A DNA stretch of 64,000 bases from Sporosarcina sp. D27 (GCF_000586555.1 NZ_AZUC01000014.1:124001-188000), one strand, 5' to 3'; positions 42,088-51,484 are shown, counted from the first letter of the stretch. Numbers and translations are program-made. The notes: generated by a model from the letters alone, not told the origin.

Positions 42088-44163
42088 TTATTGAACAGCA
42101 TCCTGAGTTTTCAATTCAACGCCTGTCCCGATTTTGTCCAGTACAAATGCATATAGCGCAGCGACTTCTTTTAACTGATTGAAACGTCCTGACTCACCAA
42201 AGTGACCAGCGCCCATATTCGTTTTCATCACCAGAATATTGTCGTCTGTTTTCATTTCTCTTAAGCGAGCAACCCATTTGGCGGGTTCCCAATAGCCAAC
42301 GCGTGGATCGTTGAGTCCGGTTGTGACATACATATGAGGATAATTTTTTGCTTCCACATTGTCATAGGGACTGTAGGATTTCATGTAGAAATATGATTCC
42401 GATTCCCGAGGATCTCCCCATTCATCCCATTCCAGCGTAGTGAGGGGGATGCTTGTATCGAGCATCGTTGTAACAACATCGACGAACGGCACTTCAGGGA
42501 CGATGACATTAAACAGATCACCTGCCATGTTAGCGACAGCTCCTGCCAGCAATCCTCCCGCACTACCACCGCGGGCAGCTAGCTGGTCCGAAGTCGTGTA
42601 ACCTTGCTCAATCAGATATTTTGCAGCCGCAATAAAATCAGTAAATGTGTTGCGCTTGTTCTGCATCTTTCCATCCTCGTACCACTGTTTCCCCATTTCC
42701 GACCCGCCACGTACTTGTGCTGTGACCAACACCACTCCTTTTTCTAATACAGGAAGTCGATAAGGACTGAAATTAGGGTCATTGTTGGATCCATAGGAAC
42801 CATACGCATACAGGATAATCGGAGCAGGTCCGTTGTCGAGTGCCCCATCTTTATAAACAAGGTTCAGTGGAACTTTAACGCCATCTTCCGCTGTAGCCCA
42901 CAATTGTTTTTGACAGAAGTTTGAAGGATCATATTCCCCGCTGACAGGAGCCACTTGCAGACATCGCTTTTCTCCAGTGAGCAGGTCTAATCCAAATGTT
43001 GTTTCTGGAGTAAGCATCGACTCGAAGCTGAGTAACACTTCAGGAGTATAGTAACTTTGCTTCGATTTAACTGAAACGGAATAGAGCGGCTCATCCCATA
43101 TCATCTGTTCCAATTGACCATTTTTCAGCTCCCAAATTTGAGTCAGTCCGTTTTCACGACCAGCGACAAGTAGTTTGTCCTGGAAAGGATATAGTGCCTG
43201 AAGATAGCGATTTTCGTTATAGTCTACGACATTATCTCGTGCCTGCAAATTGTTGAGTGGAGAACGAAGCAGTTGGAAGTTTTGTGCTTCTTCGTTAGAT
43301 AGAATCAGTAAATCCTCACCCCAGTGCTCGACGTCGTATTCGATACCATCACGTCGTGCATCTACTAGTTGCAGAGGGGAGAGTGGAGCATCAGCGTCAA
43401 TTAGACGGATTTCACTCGTCGTTTTCGAATCAGCATGCACAAAAAAATATTTGTCGCTTTGAGATTTGTTCATATAGAGGGTAAATGTCTCGTCATTTTC
43501 TTCATAGAGTAGTTCATCCTGATTAGTGTCACTGCCTAAACGATGACGCATTAAGCGGCTAGGACGCTCATTTTCATCGACTGTAATATAGAAAATATAT
43601 TCACCGCATCGGCTCCATTCCACACTACCGTAGATGAACACATCCGAAATTCGGTCCTGTAAAAGTTCTCCTGTTTCTAAGTCTTTAACATATATAGTAT
43701 AGCGATCTGTCCCATCCCGATTTTCCAAATAAGCAATAAGGCGATGATCGTTGCTCCATTTTAGTGCAGTCACACTTAAATAGTCACTTTCCTTAGCCAA
43801 TTCATTCAGATCGAGAACCACTTCCTCATGTACTTCAGACAGTAGCTCACGGCTGGTCGCCTTTTTGCGTGCATAGATTGGGTATTGTTTCGCTTTGTCC
43901 AAACGGGAGTAGTAGAAATACGGCCCGTGCTGTACGGGAACATCGATCTCTGATTCGGGTACAAGGTCAACCATACTTTGATAAATTTCTTCGGTTTGTT
44001 TCTTGAGAGGTTCCATGATTTCATCGTAGTATAGGTTCTCGTCCTCTACGTATTTGATGACCTCAGGATTATTGCGGTCATTCAGCCAATAATAGTCGTC
44101 TTCACGTATATCTCCATGTAATTCATGGGGATGGGGGATACGTTTAGCAATAGGTGGTTTCAT
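42088..44163 (-). CDS. Oligopeptidase B-like S9 serine peptidase
   Basis: A 691-residue prolyl oligopeptidase-family enzyme. The N-terminal seven-bladed propeller (to about residue 415) restricts access to short peptides; the C-terminal alpha/beta hydrolase carries the triad. The nucleophile Ser is in ARGGSAGGLLAGAVANM, the Asp in TTGLNDPRVGYWEPAKW and the His in MGAGHFGESGRF. These blocks match oligopeptidase B (PtrB), which cuts after Lys/Arg. It is cytosolic and has no signal peptide. AAGGAG precedes the ATG. Monocistronic; it may clear peptides from proteolysis. Confidence 0.93.
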   Translation of the reverse strand: MKPPIAKRIPHPHELHGDIREDDYYWLNDRNNPEVIKYVEDENLYYDEIMEPLKKQTEEIYQSMVDLVPESEIDVPVQHGPYFYYSRLDKAKQYPIYARKKATSRELLSEVHEEVVLDLNELAKESDYLSVTALKWSNDHRLIAYLENRDGTDRYTIYVKDLETGELLQDRISDVFIYGSVEWSRCGEYIFYITVDENERPSRLMRHRLGSDTNQDELLYEENDETFTLYMNKSQSDKYFFVHADSKTTSEIRLIDADAPLSPLQLVDARRDGIEYDVEHWGEDLLILSNEEAQNFQLLRSPLNNLQARDNVVDYNENRYLQALYPFQDKLLVAGRENGLTQIWELKNGQLEQMIWDEPLYSVSVKSKQSYYTPEVLLSFESMLTPETTFGLDLLTGEKRCLQVAPVSGEYDPSNFCQKQLWATAEDGVKVPLNLVYKDGALDNGPAPIILYAYGSYGSNNDPNFSPYRLPVLEKGVVLVTAQVRGGSEMGKQWYEDGKMQNKRNTFTDFIAAAKYLIEQGYTTSDQLAARGGSAGGLLAGAVANMAGDLFNVIVPEVPFVDVVTTMLDTSIPLTTLEWDEWGDPRESESYFYMKSYSPYDNVEAKNYPHMYVTTGLNDPRVGYWEPAKWVARLREMKTDDNILVMKTNMGAGHFGESGRFNQLKEVAALYAFVLDKIGTGVELKTQDAVQ

Positions 44164-44378
44164 GTATAAAAATCTCCTTCCATCGATATATGTAATAGTT
44201 CGCTATACACTAGGAAAATCCTTTTTTGTAAGAAGGTTCTGACTACGAAATGAAAGAAGTGAGTCTACGAACCCATCATGAATATTAGATGTAAAGTAAG
44301 CTCAAGTTGAGAAAGGGTCACGTTGTTAGCCTTCTGCAAAAAAAAAGATAAATGTTTTCCAACAAATTTTGGTTCAAT

Positions 44379-44408
44379 CCAAACTTTTTTCAGAAGGTGC
44401 CCGTCTAA
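44379..44408 (+). promoter_or_regulatory. ECF-type promoter of the sigV operon
   Basis: CCAAACTTT (44379) with CGTCTAA (44402) at about 17 bp matches the Bacillus ECF form AAC...CGTC. It lies about 55 bp before the sigma gene start, consistent with autoregulation. Confidence 0.65.
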
Positions 44409-44462
44409 CAAATAAGACGTGAGCGCGACATGTTTAAAACTGGAGAAGGTGGATCATTTGTC

Positions 44463-44954
44463 ATGACAAAAAATGAAAAGTTTGAGCTGGTTGAGCGGTT
44501 CTTAATAGAAAATCAAAATGCCCATTACCGTATTGCCTACAGTTATATGAAAAACAAAGAAAACGCACTTGATATTGTTCAAGATTCAATTTTAAAAGCC
44601 CTAAAATCAATTGATAGTCTGGATGAAGTTAAGTATATGAAGACTTGGTTTTATCGGATACTGGTAAACACATCTATCGATTTCATCCGGAAGCATCAGC
44701 GGATGACGGTGATGGACGGTGAGATCCTGGATGGGTATTTACCAAAGTCAGAAGACGAGCAGTCAGATATGGATTTGTTAGACGCACTGGATGCGCTCAC
44801 TCCCAACGAAAAGTCGTTAATTGTTTTACGTTTTTTTGAAGACCTGAAGATTGAAGAGGTAGCGACTGTCTTAGGAGAAAATGTCAATACAGCTAAAACG
44901 AAACTTTACCGAACATTAAAGAAACTGCGTTTAGAAATTGGAGAGGGGATTTAG
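44463..44954 (+). CDS. sigV: SigV-like ECF RNA polymerase sigma factor
   Basis: A 163-residue ECF sigma factor. Region 2 has AYSYMKNKENALDIVQDSI and YMKTWFYRILVNTSIDFIRK; region 4 has ILRFFEDLK-like VLRFFEDLKIEEVATVLGEN and TAKTKLYRTLKKLRLEIGE. These blocks follow B. subtilis SigV closely, including length. ATG 44463 follows GAAGGTGG; the frame opens 11 codons earlier. The next gene, starting 2 bp after the stop, is an RsiV-like anti-sigma factor, and an ECF promoter lies upstream. SigV controls lysozyme-resistance genes in Bacillus and Enterococcus. Confidence 0.85.
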   Translation: MTKNEKFELVERFLIENQNAHYRIAYSYMKNKENALDIVQDSILKALKSIDSLDEVKYMKTWFYRILVNTSIDFIRKHQRMTVMDGEILDGYLPKSEDEQSDMDLLDALDALTPNEKSLIVLRFFEDLKIEEVATVLGENVNTAKTKLYRTLKKLRLEIGEGI

Positions 44955-44955
44955 G

Positions 44956-45828
44956 ATGAAACAGATTAACAAATTTAAGAAGGAATATGAGGATATTGAA
45001 ATTCCTTCTGAATTGGACCAAGTGGTGAAACAGTCTATTCAACGAGCGAAAGCATCACAAAAGAAGCATAATCCAGTAAAAAGATGGTCCCTTGGTGTAG
45101 CTGCCGCGGCTGCTTTGTTCATCGGGAGCATTAATGCCAGTCCGGCATTCGCGAATTCATTGGCGAACATCCCAGTTCTTGGATCCATTGTTGAAGTCTT
45201 CACAATAGAAACTCTAACGATGGATAGAGAAACGTACCAAGCAAATTTAAAAACGCCGGCCATTAGTGGTTTGGAGGATGAAGAGTTGCAGGCATCGTTA
45301 AATGAAAAATACATCGAAGAAAACAAAGAGCTCTTTAAGCAATTTAAGGAAGAGGTCGCGGACATGGAAGAGGTTGATGCAGGTCACTTAGGAATTGACA
45401 CCGGATATGAAGTGAAAACCGATACGGAACAATTGTTATCGATTGCCCGGTACAAAGTGAATACTGTTGGATCATCTTCCACTACAATGAAATACGATAC
45501 TATAGATAAGCAAAATAATGTTTTAGTTACCCTACCAAGTCTTTTCAAGGATGATTCCTATATAGAAGTAATTAGTTCCTATTTAACTAAAGAAATGAAA
45601 CAGCAAATGGCGGATGACGAGAATATATCCTATTTCGCATTCGATGGGTCTGATTTAGACTTCCAAGCAATCCAAGCCGACCAAAACTTCTATATTACTT
45701 CTGATCACAAACTCGTGATCTCTTTTGACAAGTACGAAGTAGCACCTGGTTACATGGGAATTGTCACATTTGAAATTCCTTCAGATATCTTAAGTGATGT
45801 CCTTGTGGGGGACACCTATATTAGATAA
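44956..45828 (+). CDS. rsiV: RsiV-like anti-sigma factor and lysozyme sensor
   Basis: A 290-residue membrane protein. It has a cytosolic sigma-binding N-terminus (to about residue 42), one helix (SLGVAAAAALFIGSI), then an extracytoplasmic part containing a DUF4163-like and a C-terminal DUF3298-like domain, as in RsiV. In B. subtilis RsiV binds lysozyme directly and is then cleaved to free SigV. The start ATG lies 2 bp after the sigV stop with GGAGAGGGG inside the end of sigV, so they are co-translated. Binding of lysozyme by this protein is inference from family. Confidence 0.85.
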   Translation: MKQINKFKKEYEDIEIPSELDQVVKQSIQRAKASQKKHNPVKRWSLGVAAAAALFIGSINASPAFANSLANIPVLGSIVEVFTIETLTMDRETYQANLKTPAISGLEDEELQASLNEKYIEENKELFKQFKEEVADMEEVDAGHLGIDTGYEVKTDTEQLLSIARYKVNTVGSSSTTMKYDTIDKQNNVLVTLPSLFKDDSYIEVISSYLTKEMKQQMADDENISYFAFDGSDLDFQAIQADQNFYITSDHKLVISFDKYEVAPGYMGIVTFEIPSDILSDVLVGDTYIR

Positions 45829-45841
45829 GTTGTATGAATAA

Positions 45842-45869
45842 GCAGCAGATGAATGATTTCATCTGCTGC
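45842..45869 (+). terminator. Hairpin between rsiV and the deacetylase gene
   Basis: GCAGCAGATGA pairs with TCATCTGCTGC. The following tract is GCCCCTTG, so it may act as a weak terminator or an RNA-stability hairpin rather than a full stop. Confidence 0.45.
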
Positions 45870-45969
45870 GCCCCTTGTTCTATTGAAGTGGTTCATTACT
45901 TACATAAGCTAACTAAAAAATCCATTCAGCATAAGAATATTCACAAAGTGACAGGAGGATTAGTTTGAA

Positions 45970-46842
45970 ATGAGTGCATTAAATCAACAAGAGACTAGGA
46001 AAAGGAAGAGGTTAAAAAAACGATATTTCGTAATTCTTCTACTCGTTATATTTGGTACTGGTTTTTTTGTCGGGAAGTCGTATTCTGCCCGAGAACTACC
46101 AAGTACGCCGGATGAACCTTCAAGTACACAAGAATCAGTCGATAAATCAGAGGAATCAAGTCCTCAATCAGAAATGCCAGCTGAGGAAGAACTGCCTAAA
46201 AAAGAGCCTATTGAAGAGGAAAAAAAACCAGAAAAACTAGTCTATCTGACGTTTGATGATGGCCCCAGCAAGTTGACTGAGCGGTTTTTAGATATCTTGC
46301 AAGAGCAAGGAGTGAAAGCTACGTTCTTCATGCAAGGAAACAATTTGAAGAAAGAACACTTGCAGAAAAGTGTGAACCGTGCCGTACAAGAAGGTCATTA
46401 CATCGGTGCCCACAGCATGACTCACAATTACAAAACACTTTACACCAAACAACAATTTGTGCCGGAAATGGTTGAAACACTAGACTTAATCCACGAAATA
46501 ACAGGAACGAACCCTCACTTAGTCCGACCCCCTTATGGATCAGCACCAGGGTTGAAAAACGAACAGGTGCGAAAACAGCTCGCTGATGCACATATCAAGG
46601 TTTGGGATTGGACCATCGATTCGAAAGATTGGGAACTAGCGGGGAATCCTTCTCAAATTTTGCGGAATATCAAACAAGGTACGACCTCCGATAGAGAAAT
46701 TGTCTTAATGCACGAAAAGCCGCAAACCTTGGAGGCACTTCCTGGGATTATAAAGTTTTTCAAAGAACATGGATACGCATTTGCTGTCTATGATGAAGCT
46801 CATCACTTTGTACTCAATTTCCAGAATGATTTAGAGCTTTAG
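45970..46842 (+). CDS. Membrane-anchored polysaccharide (peptidoglycan) deacetylase
   Basis: A 290-residue NodB-family carbohydrate esterase. It has an N-terminal membrane anchor (residues 19-35), a long Ser/Glu/Pro-rich linker to about residue 88, then the deacetylase domain with the five family motifs: TFDDGPS (94-100), HSMTH (148-152), RPPYG (186-190), WDWTIDSKDW and LMHEK. It removes acetyl groups from wall glycans; on peptidoglycan this blocks lysozyme. It lies just after sigV-rsiV, which suggests it is an effector of that system as PgdA is in Enterococcus. AGGAGG precedes the ATG. Confidence 0.92.
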   Translation: MSALNQQETRKRKRLKKRYFVILLLVIFGTGFFVGKSYSARELPSTPDEPSSTQESVDKSEESSPQSEMPAEEELPKKEPIEEEKKPEKLVYLTFDDGPSKLTERFLDILQEQGVKATFFMQGNNLKKEHLQKSVNRAVQEGHYIGAHSMTHNYKTLYTKQQFVPEMVETLDLIHEITGTNPHLVRPPYGSAPGLKNEQVRKQLADAHIKVWDWTIDSKDWELAGNPSQILRNIKQGTTSDREIVLMHEKPQTLEALPGIIKFFKEHGYAFAVYDEAHHFVLNFQNDLEL

Positions 46843-46937
46843 GGAAAGGAGTTTTTTGAGTGTAATAAATGAATGGTTCACAATTACTAATGGTGATTGA
46901 ACGAATAGTTTGTATTGAATAAATCCTGATACTAGAA

Positions 46938-46975
46938 AAGCTGCCATCTAAAAATAACAGATGGCGGCTATTTTC
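46938..46975 (+). terminator. Rho-independent terminator of the deacetylase unit
   Basis: AGCTGCCATCT and AGATGGCGGCT pair across a short loop, followed by ATTTTCTT. Confidence 0.7.
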
Positions 46976-47472
46976 TTGTGAAAAAGTAGTAAAGACAGCA
47001 AACGGTAACTATAAAGAGGAAGGAGTATAATAATCTAATAAACCTAAATTATCTTGGAATAAATGAATTTTAGGAAAATATAGTTTATAATCCAAATAGA
47101 AGGTGAATGAGGAATGATAAATAAGGGATACTTTCGGAGGCGATTGTATTTAAGATAGATTTGTCAGATTTTCAAAATGGCACATATACATCTTTAGGAT
47201 AATTCTCAGGTGCTGCTACTGACTTCCTATGGTTTTATTTGGAAATTTCTATCATGTGTCATTTTTTATAGTGAAAGAACACTAGGTTCCAGTGGAATAG
47301 TAGTGACGTTGACTAATAAAGCGCCACTGCGCAACTAGATAATAGATTTATCTAGTAAACGACGGTGTTGAAAAGTTATTGAAGGCTCTAAAATAGTGGT
47401 TCTTGGTTGTGTTACAAACTATCTAAATAAAAGATTAAGCGATGTATGTATTAGATGGGGGGAGTGAGCGAA
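46976..47472. other. Intergenic region with the tldD remnant
   Basis: Besides the remnant at 47085-47195 there is no recognised gene. A hairpin-like pair CTAGATAATAGATTTATCTAG lies near 47334. Confidence 0.4.
47085..47195 (+). pseudogene. Decayed 5' fragment of a second tldD
   Basis: Starting at TATAATCCAAATAGAAGG (tldD has TATAATCCAAATGGAGGG) the sequence follows the tldD promoter, leader and first codons: GGAATGATAAATAA against GAAATGATAAAGCA. It then matches in pieces, including a stretch encoding the tldD segment QNVYTYTS as TTTCAAAATGGCACATATAC. Deletions and stops remove the rest. Clearly non-functional. Confidence 0.65.
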
Positions 47473-47955
47473 TTGATTGAAACCATAGTTGGATACATAG
47501 TTGCACTATTCATATTTCAGCCTTTGAATGTTTTCATTCACGAACATGGACATGCATTTTTTGTGAAGATATTTGGTGGAAAAGTATACAAAATAGAGAT
47601 TGGAATTGGAGATCCTCTTTTTAAAATAGGATCTTTACAGGTAAATAAGCAATTTTTTATGTTTGGTATTTGCAGAGGTGAATATAATTCACCTGATTCC
47701 ACATTACTTATTGAAAAAATAAAGTTATCCCTTATTGCTTTGGGGGGGATAATTTTCAATCTAGCTACTATATTACTCTTAATTGTAGTGAAAATGTATA
47801 CATCGCATCATCATTTTCTAGATGGATATTTCTTTAGCTTTACAGGTGTACTCATTCTTTCAGCTATAATCCCTGTAACGTATTTTACTGGCTACAAGAG
47901 TGATGGCCTAGTACTTTTTAATACTTGGAAAAATGAAATCGATAAGGTGTATTAA
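47473..47955 (+). CDS. M50-like (site-2 protease type) small membrane protein
   Basis: A 160-residue membrane protein with about four helices. The first helix region carries the zinc motif HEHGH (PLNVFIHEHGHAFFVKIFGG), as in intramembrane M50 proteases. A later helix contains a conserved-looking GYKSDGLVLFN segment, where the aspartate could be the third ligand (M50 LDG type). The start is TTG at 47473, since a GGGGGGAG ribosome binding site lies 8 bp upstream; the frame opens earlier at 47455. Substrate unknown. Protease activity is inferred from motif only. Confidence 0.7.
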   Translation: MIETIVGYIVALFIFQPLNVFIHEHGHAFFVKIFGGKVYKIEIGIGDPLFKIGSLQVNKQFFMFGICRGEYNSPDSTLLIEKIKLSLIALGGIIFNLATILLLIVVKMYTSHHHFLDGYFFSFTGVLILSAIIPVTYFTGYKSDGLVLFNTWKNEIDKVY

Positions 47956-48183
47956 TAAGCGCGGGAGAATACACTTTAAAAAGGTTGATTACGGGATGTA
48001 TGATAATTATGGAAACCGATTATATTTTAAATAATAAATCTATTTCTAGTTATTTCTCAATTTCCGGGTCAGTTATGGATAAAAACACGTTTGAATAGAG
48101 CCAAGAAAGACTTTTTGGCATGAAATAAAAAATAGAGAGGCTTGAGTACATTGAATTTAGATATGAAAAAAGGGGGGATTGAA

Positions 48184-48672
48184 TTGACGATTACTCTTCA
48201 GGAGGTAAATGAAGAGGAAGTCCATATTTTAAGGAATCTGTATTCTCTATACCTCCATGATCTTTCAAGCTTCACTGAAAATATAGTTTTAGGAAAAGAT
48301 GGTTCTTTTCATTTCGATGATATAGAGATGTTCTGGAATGTAGAAGGGCTTACTCCATTTTTCTTAAAATATGAGGATGAAATTATTGGCTTTCTACTAC
48401 TGTTAGAACGTCCATTTTTAAAAAAAGAAATGGATTTTGGCGTAAATGATATTTTTATACTTAATAAATTCAGAAGAAAAGGGTTAGGTAAGCAGATCTT
48501 AGAGAAATTATTTAAAGAAAAACCAGGGAAGTATTTTGTGATTGAACTTTTAGAGAATAAGTCCGCGGTGTTATTTTGGAAAAAGGTGTATAAACAATTA
48601 AATATAGAAATTGAAGAAAGAAAAGAACTAATAGACGATGAACATTGCCTTATCCAAACGTTTAGAGTATAA
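48184..48672 (+). CDS. GNAT family N-acetyltransferase
   Basis: A 162-residue acetyltransferase. The acetyl-CoA loop is FRRKGLGKQILEKLFKEKPG (R-x-x-G-x-G) and the preceding strand is VNDIFILNKF. The C-terminal segment (ENKSAVLFWKKVYKQLNIEIEE) is typical of the YjgM/RimI-like group. The start is uncertain: TTG 48184 follows GGGGGG and is preferred, while TTG codons at 48142 and 48151 and an ATG at 48163 are also in frame. Substrate unknown. Confidence 0.8.
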   Translation: MTITLQEVNEEEVHILRNLYSLYLHDLSSFTENIVLGKDGSFHFDDIEMFWNVEGLTPFFLKYEDEIIGFLLLLERPFLKKEMDFGVNDIFILNKFRRKGLGKQILEKLFKEKPGKYFVIELLENKSAVLFWKKVYKQLNIEIEERKELIDDEHCLIQTFRV

Positions 48673-48894
48673 AAAGTTCTTTATAAGTATTTTCTACCAA
48701 CGTACTTAATTGGTAAGAGTTCGAACGTTCACTATTGGCTTAGGGACAAATTGTTGGAGTTGAAAGGATAAGTTTTGTGTAAAAAGGAGAAATAAACGTA
48801 TGTTGATCTTTTATTATAATGAACATGATTAAGGCACAAATTCTAATGAAAAGATTAAAACTATCCCTTTCATAGTATATATAGGAGACGCAAT

Positions 48895-49464
48895 ATGGAA
48901 ATTTCATTGATAAGACATGGTAAATCTAAATGTATTGAAAAAAGTATAATGAGCAGTAAAGATTTTAGTGGATGGGTTGAAAGTTATAATGATAATGGAG
49001 TTTTCGAAGAAAATTTTTACCCATCAGCTACTCTTGAAAAAATAAAAACTGCAAATATTGTTGTTACTAGTGATTTAAAAAGGTCTATAGAATCTGCAAA
49101 ATTATTAAATCCCAACGTGCCAGTCATGTCGACCCCTTTGTTTCGGGAAACAGAGCTTCCCATTCCCTCATCCATCATAGGAGGGCTAAAATTGAACCCG
49201 AGCATTTGGGCATTGATTTTGAGAGGCTTTTGGTTTTGTGGCTATTCAAGAGATTGTGAGTCACTAATTGAAGCAAAAGAGAGGGCTAAAAAGGCATCCG
49301 ATTTATTAATGGAGTTTGCCCAAAAAAATTTAGTGGTAGTAGTTGTTGGACATGGTTTTTTTAATATGTTAGTTGCTAGTGAGCTGCGGAAAAAGGGGTG
49401 GAAAGGTAAGAGCAAGACAAGCTCGAAGCACTGGAACTGTACTACTTACTTCTTTTTATACTAA
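48895..49464 (+). CDS. Histidine phosphatase family protein
   Basis: A 189-residue member of the phosphoglycerate mutase/acid phosphatase superfamily. The catalytic phospho-accepting histidine lies in SLIRHGKSK at residue 8 and the second histidine in VVVGHGFFN. The usual arginine occurs in SDLKRSIESA, and the glutamate donor in FRETELPIPS. TAGGAG precedes the ATG. Small phosphatases of this kind act on sugar phosphates or phosphoproteins; no substrate can be named. Confidence 0.87.
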   Translation: MEISLIRHGKSKCIEKSIMSSKDFSGWVESYNDNGVFEENFYPSATLEKIKTANIVVTSDLKRSIESAKLLNPNVPVMSTPLFRETELPIPSSIIGGLKLNPSIWALILRGFWFCGYSRDCESLIEAKERAKKASDLLMEFAQKNLVVVVVGHGFFNMLVASELRKKGWKGKSKTSSKHWNCTTYFFLY

Positions 49465-49810
49465 TGGGCTCAATAAAGTGGAGCATTTCAATGGGAGAAA
49501 AAATATGAATGCTTAAGAGAAATGAAAGTTTGGTGCAAAGGTATGGAGTAGATATTCAAGTGCATAAAACTGAGTATCTTTTTTTAAGAGAAGGATTGTT
49601 GAAGATAAGTCCATCTCAGAATGGTAGTCAACCAGAAAAGTGACGATACTTGCATTCAATTACATGTATTAGGAGGAATTATTTCTGGGAATTAACTGGT
49701 ATGATGCAGAGGTTCACATTCTTATCGAATCGAACCCAAAATATAGTGACCCTTTACTAAAAGAGTTTTTAGTGTTACTATTCATAAAATTAAATGCAAT
49801 GAAGAGAAGA

Positions 49811-50074
49811 GTAAATAATTGTTTTCTTTTTAGAGAGCTCCGGTAGCTGGAAAGGAGTAAGAAATGGTTATTGAAGCAAACCTCTGAGCAGCACCTTGGA
49901 ACCTCAAAAAGGGGATAATGTGCCAGGAGCTCCTGTTATAGAGCTAGAGTATACGCATATTTTTTATGTTGTACTTGATGAGATTAATATGGTGACATAT
50001 TAATAAACTGGGGTGGCACCGCGATTATAGAATCTCGCCTCCAAGACACATGTCTTGGGGGTGAGATTTTTTTG
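49811..50074 (+). promoter_or_regulatory. T-box riboswitch before an MFS exporter gene
   Basis: It has the hallmark AGAGAGCTCCGGTAGCTGGA (49832), a TCTGAGCAGC-type stem I end, T-box core GGGTGGCACCGCG (50011-50023) and a terminator AATCTCGCCTCC...GTGAGATT with TTTTTTT ending at 50073. Aligning with the methionine leader at 51485 puts the specifier at CAA (glutamine). AAC (asparagine) is one base away. The TGGC bulge demands a tRNA with discriminator G, which fits Gln or Asn and not Met or Thr. The GTG start follows 27 bp later. Confidence 0.85.
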
Positions 50075-50100
50075 GTTTAATTTAATAAGGGGGGAGCTAA

Positions 50101-51354
50101 GTGATATTTAAAAAGTTGATTGACGGTTGGCGGTATCCTTCAATTTTGCTGTTCAGTATCGGGGTTTCAAGTGTTGGAAGTTGGATTTACTTCATCGCTT
50201 TAAATTTGATTGTTCTTAACTTAACTGAATCAGCAATGGCAGTTTCAGGCTTGTATATTACAAGAGCTTTGTCAACCCTTATAACGAATAGCTGGTCTGG
50301 AAGTCTTATTGATCGTCGTAATAAGAAACATCTCATGATCATTCTTAGTTTCCTTCAATCGTTCCTAATTGTTATATTGCCTTTCTTTTCATCTCTTGTC
50401 CTTATTTATGTCCTTGTATTCATTATCACAATGGCGAGTTCCATGTATCATCCAACCTCAATGACCTATATTACAAAACTAATTCCTGTGGAGCAGAGAA
50501 AACGATTTAACGCGTTACGCAGTTTACTCGATTCTGGAGCTTTTATGACTGGTCCAGCGATAGCTGGAATCATGTTTAAAATTGGGACACCCAATATGGC
50601 GATTTACTTGAATGCCATTGCTCTACTGGTATCTGCTCTTATAACAATAAGGATGCCAAATGTTGAGGCTGCAGGGGAAACATCCGATAGAACAGATAGG
50701 AAGTTAACGGTTCGTATACTGAAGGACGACTGGAAACTGGTTATACAGTTTTCTCGTAAATATTCATACACCATGCTTATATACTTTCTGTTCAGTGTCA
50801 TGATCGTATTGATGACAGCTACAGATTCGTTGGAAGCTGCATTTGCAACTCGAGTACTCTCCTTATCTGAAGGTGATTACGGAATTCTGGTAAGTAGCGC
50901 AGGGGCAGGTTTATTAATAGGTTCAATAACGAATACATTCACTGTCGAAAAGGTTCCTACTTCATGGCTGATTGGGGTAGGATCGCTATTGACCTCAGTG
51001 GGGTATATCGTTTTTTCATCCTCTTCTACTTTTCTCATTGCAATTGTCGGTTGCTTTGTCTTATCGTTTGCTTCTGCCTTCGCCAATACAGGTTTCTATA
51101 CCTTTTATCAAAATAATATACCTGTACATGTGATGGGGAGGATAGGAAGTATTTATGGGGTTGTCGAAGCCTTCCTTGTCATCCTTCTCACAGTTATTTT
51201 TGGGATAGTTGCAGAAGTGATTTCGATCAGAGTTGTTGTGGTTACGGGGGCTTGGACAATGTTAGTAGTCGCTATGGTCTTATTTGTTTATACTATACAA
51301 CCTTCCAAATCTAACTTGTATTCCACTTCATTGAAAAAATTCAAAGAGGAGTAA
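50101..51354 (+). CDS. MFS (DHA3-type) efflux transporter under T-box control
   Basis: A 417-residue, twelve-helix major facilitator. It resembles the DHA3 drug exporters (macrolide-efflux type): IYFIALNLIVLNLTESAMAV in helix 1-2, LIDRRNKKHLMI for the conserved loop 2-3 motif, and RFNALRSLLDSGAFMTGPAI in helix 5. It starts with GTG behind GGGGGG. The preceding T-box is unusual: T-boxes normally control synthetases, amino acid enzymes or amino acid importers. Export of an amino acid analogue or a synthetase-targeting antibiotic is a plausible role. It is followed directly by the T-box-MetRS unit. Confidence 0.88.
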   Translation: MIFKKLIDGWRYPSILLFSIGVSSVGSWIYFIALNLIVLNLTESAMAVSGLYITRALSTLITNSWSGSLIDRRNKKHLMIILSFLQSFLIVILPFFSSLVLIYVLVFIITMASSMYHPTSMTYITKLIPVEQRKRFNALRSLLDSGAFMTGPAIAGIMFKIGTPNMAIYLNAIALLVSALITIRMPNVEAAGETSDRTDRKLTVRILKDDWKLVIQFSRKYSYTMLIYFLFSVMIVLMTATDSLEAAFATRVLSLSEGDYGILVSSAGAGLLIGSITNTFTVEKVPTSWLIGVGSLLTSVGYIVFSSSSTFLIAIVGCFVLSFASAFANTGFYTFYQNNIPVHVMGRIGSIYGVVEAFLVILLTVIFGIVAEVISIRVVVVTGAWTMLVVAMVLFVYTIQPSKSNLYSTSLKKFKEE

Positions 51355-51484
51355 AGATTCTTCTTTGTGAAACGAAGATGGGAATAAAAAACCTAAGATG
51401 AACAATTATAATAATTTGATGTGATTAAGACTTTTAAATTTTCTGTGTTTGTGCAATAATAAGTGAACAATATTTTTAAAAAGC

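Noticed and set aside
49680..49850. Frame reading like a short protein tail (WYDAEVHILIESNPKYSD)
   Set aside because: No start with a ribosome binding site and it runs into the T-box leader; possibly a remnant but too weak to call.
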